The notes under the pieces: generated by a model | Seen by the model: the letters and a program-made list of their open reading frames with translations, nothing else | What the model was told of the DNA's origin: nothing | Databases searched by the model: none | Shown: positions 5,267 through 6,011 of the stretch, one piece after another | Position numbering within the stretch: position 1 is the stretch's first letter | Layout of the letters: the number at the start of each line of letters is the position of its first letter | Assembly: GCA_018645535.1 (NCBI GenBank) | Contig: JABGWN010000226.1 | Location: 1 to 6,011, forward strand | Origin: Methanobacteriota archaeon | GTDB taxonomy: Archaea > Thermoplasmatota > Poseidoniia > Poseidoniales > Poseidoniaceae | Direction of reading: 5' to 3' | DNA: 6,011 nucleotides | Position numbers and translations under genes: made by a program

Positions 5267-6011
5267 ATGGCAGCATCTGTTCAATCTACGATTGCTAAAC
5301 TCAAGCACAAGGATATACGCCAGCGTAGAAGGGCTGTACGTGTCTTGTTTGATTCTGATATCCATGAAAGCGTGGAGGCTTTTTCCAAACTCCTCAATGA
5401 CAAAGATATCTGGTTCAGAAATAAGGCCATTGAAGCCTATCGAAGATGGGCACCTAAGCATGCACCACATCTACTAATCGAATTGGCTAAAGGGAAGAAA
5501 ATCGATGGCCACAAGTGCGTCTCCTCGGTTTTACAAAACATTGAGGATCTGGGGTTAGCAGTAGAATTATCTCGCCTTTTGCTCGTTAGCGAAGATTCAA
5601 TCGTGAAAAGAAAGGCTTCAGTCTATCTAATTAGCAACGGATTTTCAAATACTGAGGAAGAAGAATCATTCCTTGGTTCAAATGATCCTGTAATCAAGTC
5701 AGCCTCTCTCGCCATCACAGATAACATTCAGTCACTACGAGATTCTCTCAGCGACTCACATCCTGACGTTCGAAAGCAGGCAGGAATTCGAATGCTTGAA
5801 ATGGACCTCGGTAAAGAAGAAGAATCTCTTTTGAATGCAGCAATATCCAATGATGCTGCATTATGGAAATTAGCAGTTCCTAAGGCAATGAAACAAGAGA
5901 ATGGAAACCTCATTGCTCTTGCCAAAGGTTGTACGAATCCACAACGCAGGTTCTTCGTAGCCAGTATGAGGGAGCATATACATGAAGCAGACGACAACAG
6001 AATCAATACAC
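5267..6011 (+). CDS. HEAT-repeat protein, 3' partial
   Basis: The frame starts at ATG 5267 (MAASVQSTIAKLKHKD) and stays open for 248 codons to the right edge, so the C-terminus is missing. The sequence consists of paired amphipathic helices with HEAT/PBS-lyase-like spacing. Examples are KLKHKDIRQRRRAVRVL (11-27), LLNDKDIWFRNKAIEAYRRW (42-61), LLVSEDSIVKRKASVYLI (105-122), LGSNDPVIKSASLAI (136-150), LSDSHPDVRKQAGIRML (161-177) and ISNDAALWKLAVPKAM (193-208). Most repeats share an acidic turn, then V/I, then R/K and A. Such solenoids are protein-protein interaction scaffolds, and no catalytic motif is visible. There is no signal peptide, so it is probably cytoplasmic unless the missing part carries a membrane segment. 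It lies 9 bp after the methyltransferase-like gene with overlapping translation signals. A role as its partner or substrate adaptor is possible but only inferred from position. Confidence 0.82.
   Translation, partial: MAASVQSTIAKLKHKDIRQRRRAVRVLFDSDIHESVEAFSKLLNDKDIWFRNKAIEAYRRWAPKHAPHLLIELAKGKKIDGHKCVSSVLQNIEDLGLAVELSRLLLVSEDSIVKRKASVYLISNGFSNTEEEESFLGSNDPVIKSASLAITDNIQSLRDSLSDSHPDVRKQAGIRMLEMDLGKEEESLLNAAISNDAALWKLAVPKAMKQENGNLIALAKGCTNPQRRFFVASMREHIHEADDNRINT

Noticed and set aside
5187..5477. 96-codon plus-strand frame and the overlapping minus-strand frame
   Set aside because: Both conflict with the HEAT-repeat frame starting at 5267, which has a good Shine-Dalgarno and clear repeats.
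5728..6006. 92-codon minus-strand frame at the right end
   Set aside because: It is antisense to the HEAT-repeat gene, Ser/Cys-rich and without motifs.
1..6011. Mobile element, CRISPR array, tRNA or rRNA
   Set aside because: No transposase or integrase motif, no regularly spaced direct repeats and no structural RNA signature were seen on either strand.

Overview
The window looks like chromosomal DNA of an archaeon, probably an uncultured euryarchaeon; the marine Poseidoniales (Marine Group II) are my best guess. The main clue is a Bat-type HTH_10 regulator at 3326-4270, a DNA-binding family largely confined to Archaea. The dense gene packing, AT-leaning composition, use of TTG starts and mix of Shine-Dalgarno-led and apparently leaderless genes also fit. 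No rRNA, tRNA or other phylogenetic marker is present, so the lineage call is inference. Almost all of the window is coding, and the only gaps are 77 bp (2639-2715), 39 bp (4271-4309) and 9 bp (5258-5266). I see no mobile element, CRISPR array, tRNA or rRNA.

Left part (2-1961, + strand): the 3' part of a surface-type membrane protein (carboxypeptidase-regulatory-like beta domain plus two membrane helices) is followed one base later by a thymidylate kinase gene with a TTG start. The kinase is about twice the usual length. Its first ~215 residues are the kinase, with an unusual Walker A, and its last ~235 residues are an extra region that may contain a winged helix. Convergent to it, overlapping by 22 bp, is a minus-strand DUF2085 membrane protein (1940-2638).

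Middle (2639-4270): a 77-bp divergent promoter region carries an 8-bp perfect inverted repeat and separates the DUF2085 gene from a rightward run of four genes. The first is an unrecognised membrane protein (2716-3351). The second is the HTH_10 regulator, whose 5' end appears frameshifted. An ATG overlaps the upstream stop (ATGA at 3348-3351) and is out of frame by one base; a run of seven A at 3355-3361 would give a continuous gene if it were eight.

Right part (4310-6011): the run continues with a divergent member of the protein-L-isoaspartate methyltransferase family, with a degenerate SAM-binding loop and a C-terminal extension, and then with a HEAT-repeat protein that leaves the window. 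Both have good Shine-Dalgarno sequences at normal spacing. The close spacing suggests one transcription unit of membrane protein, regulator, methyltransferase-like protein and HEAT protein. That arrangement could be a signalling or protein-modification module, but the sequence only shows that the genes are adjacent. I found no clear evidence of a new defence or mobile system; the strongest leads are the A7 frameshift, the kinase fusion and the altered methyltransferase core.
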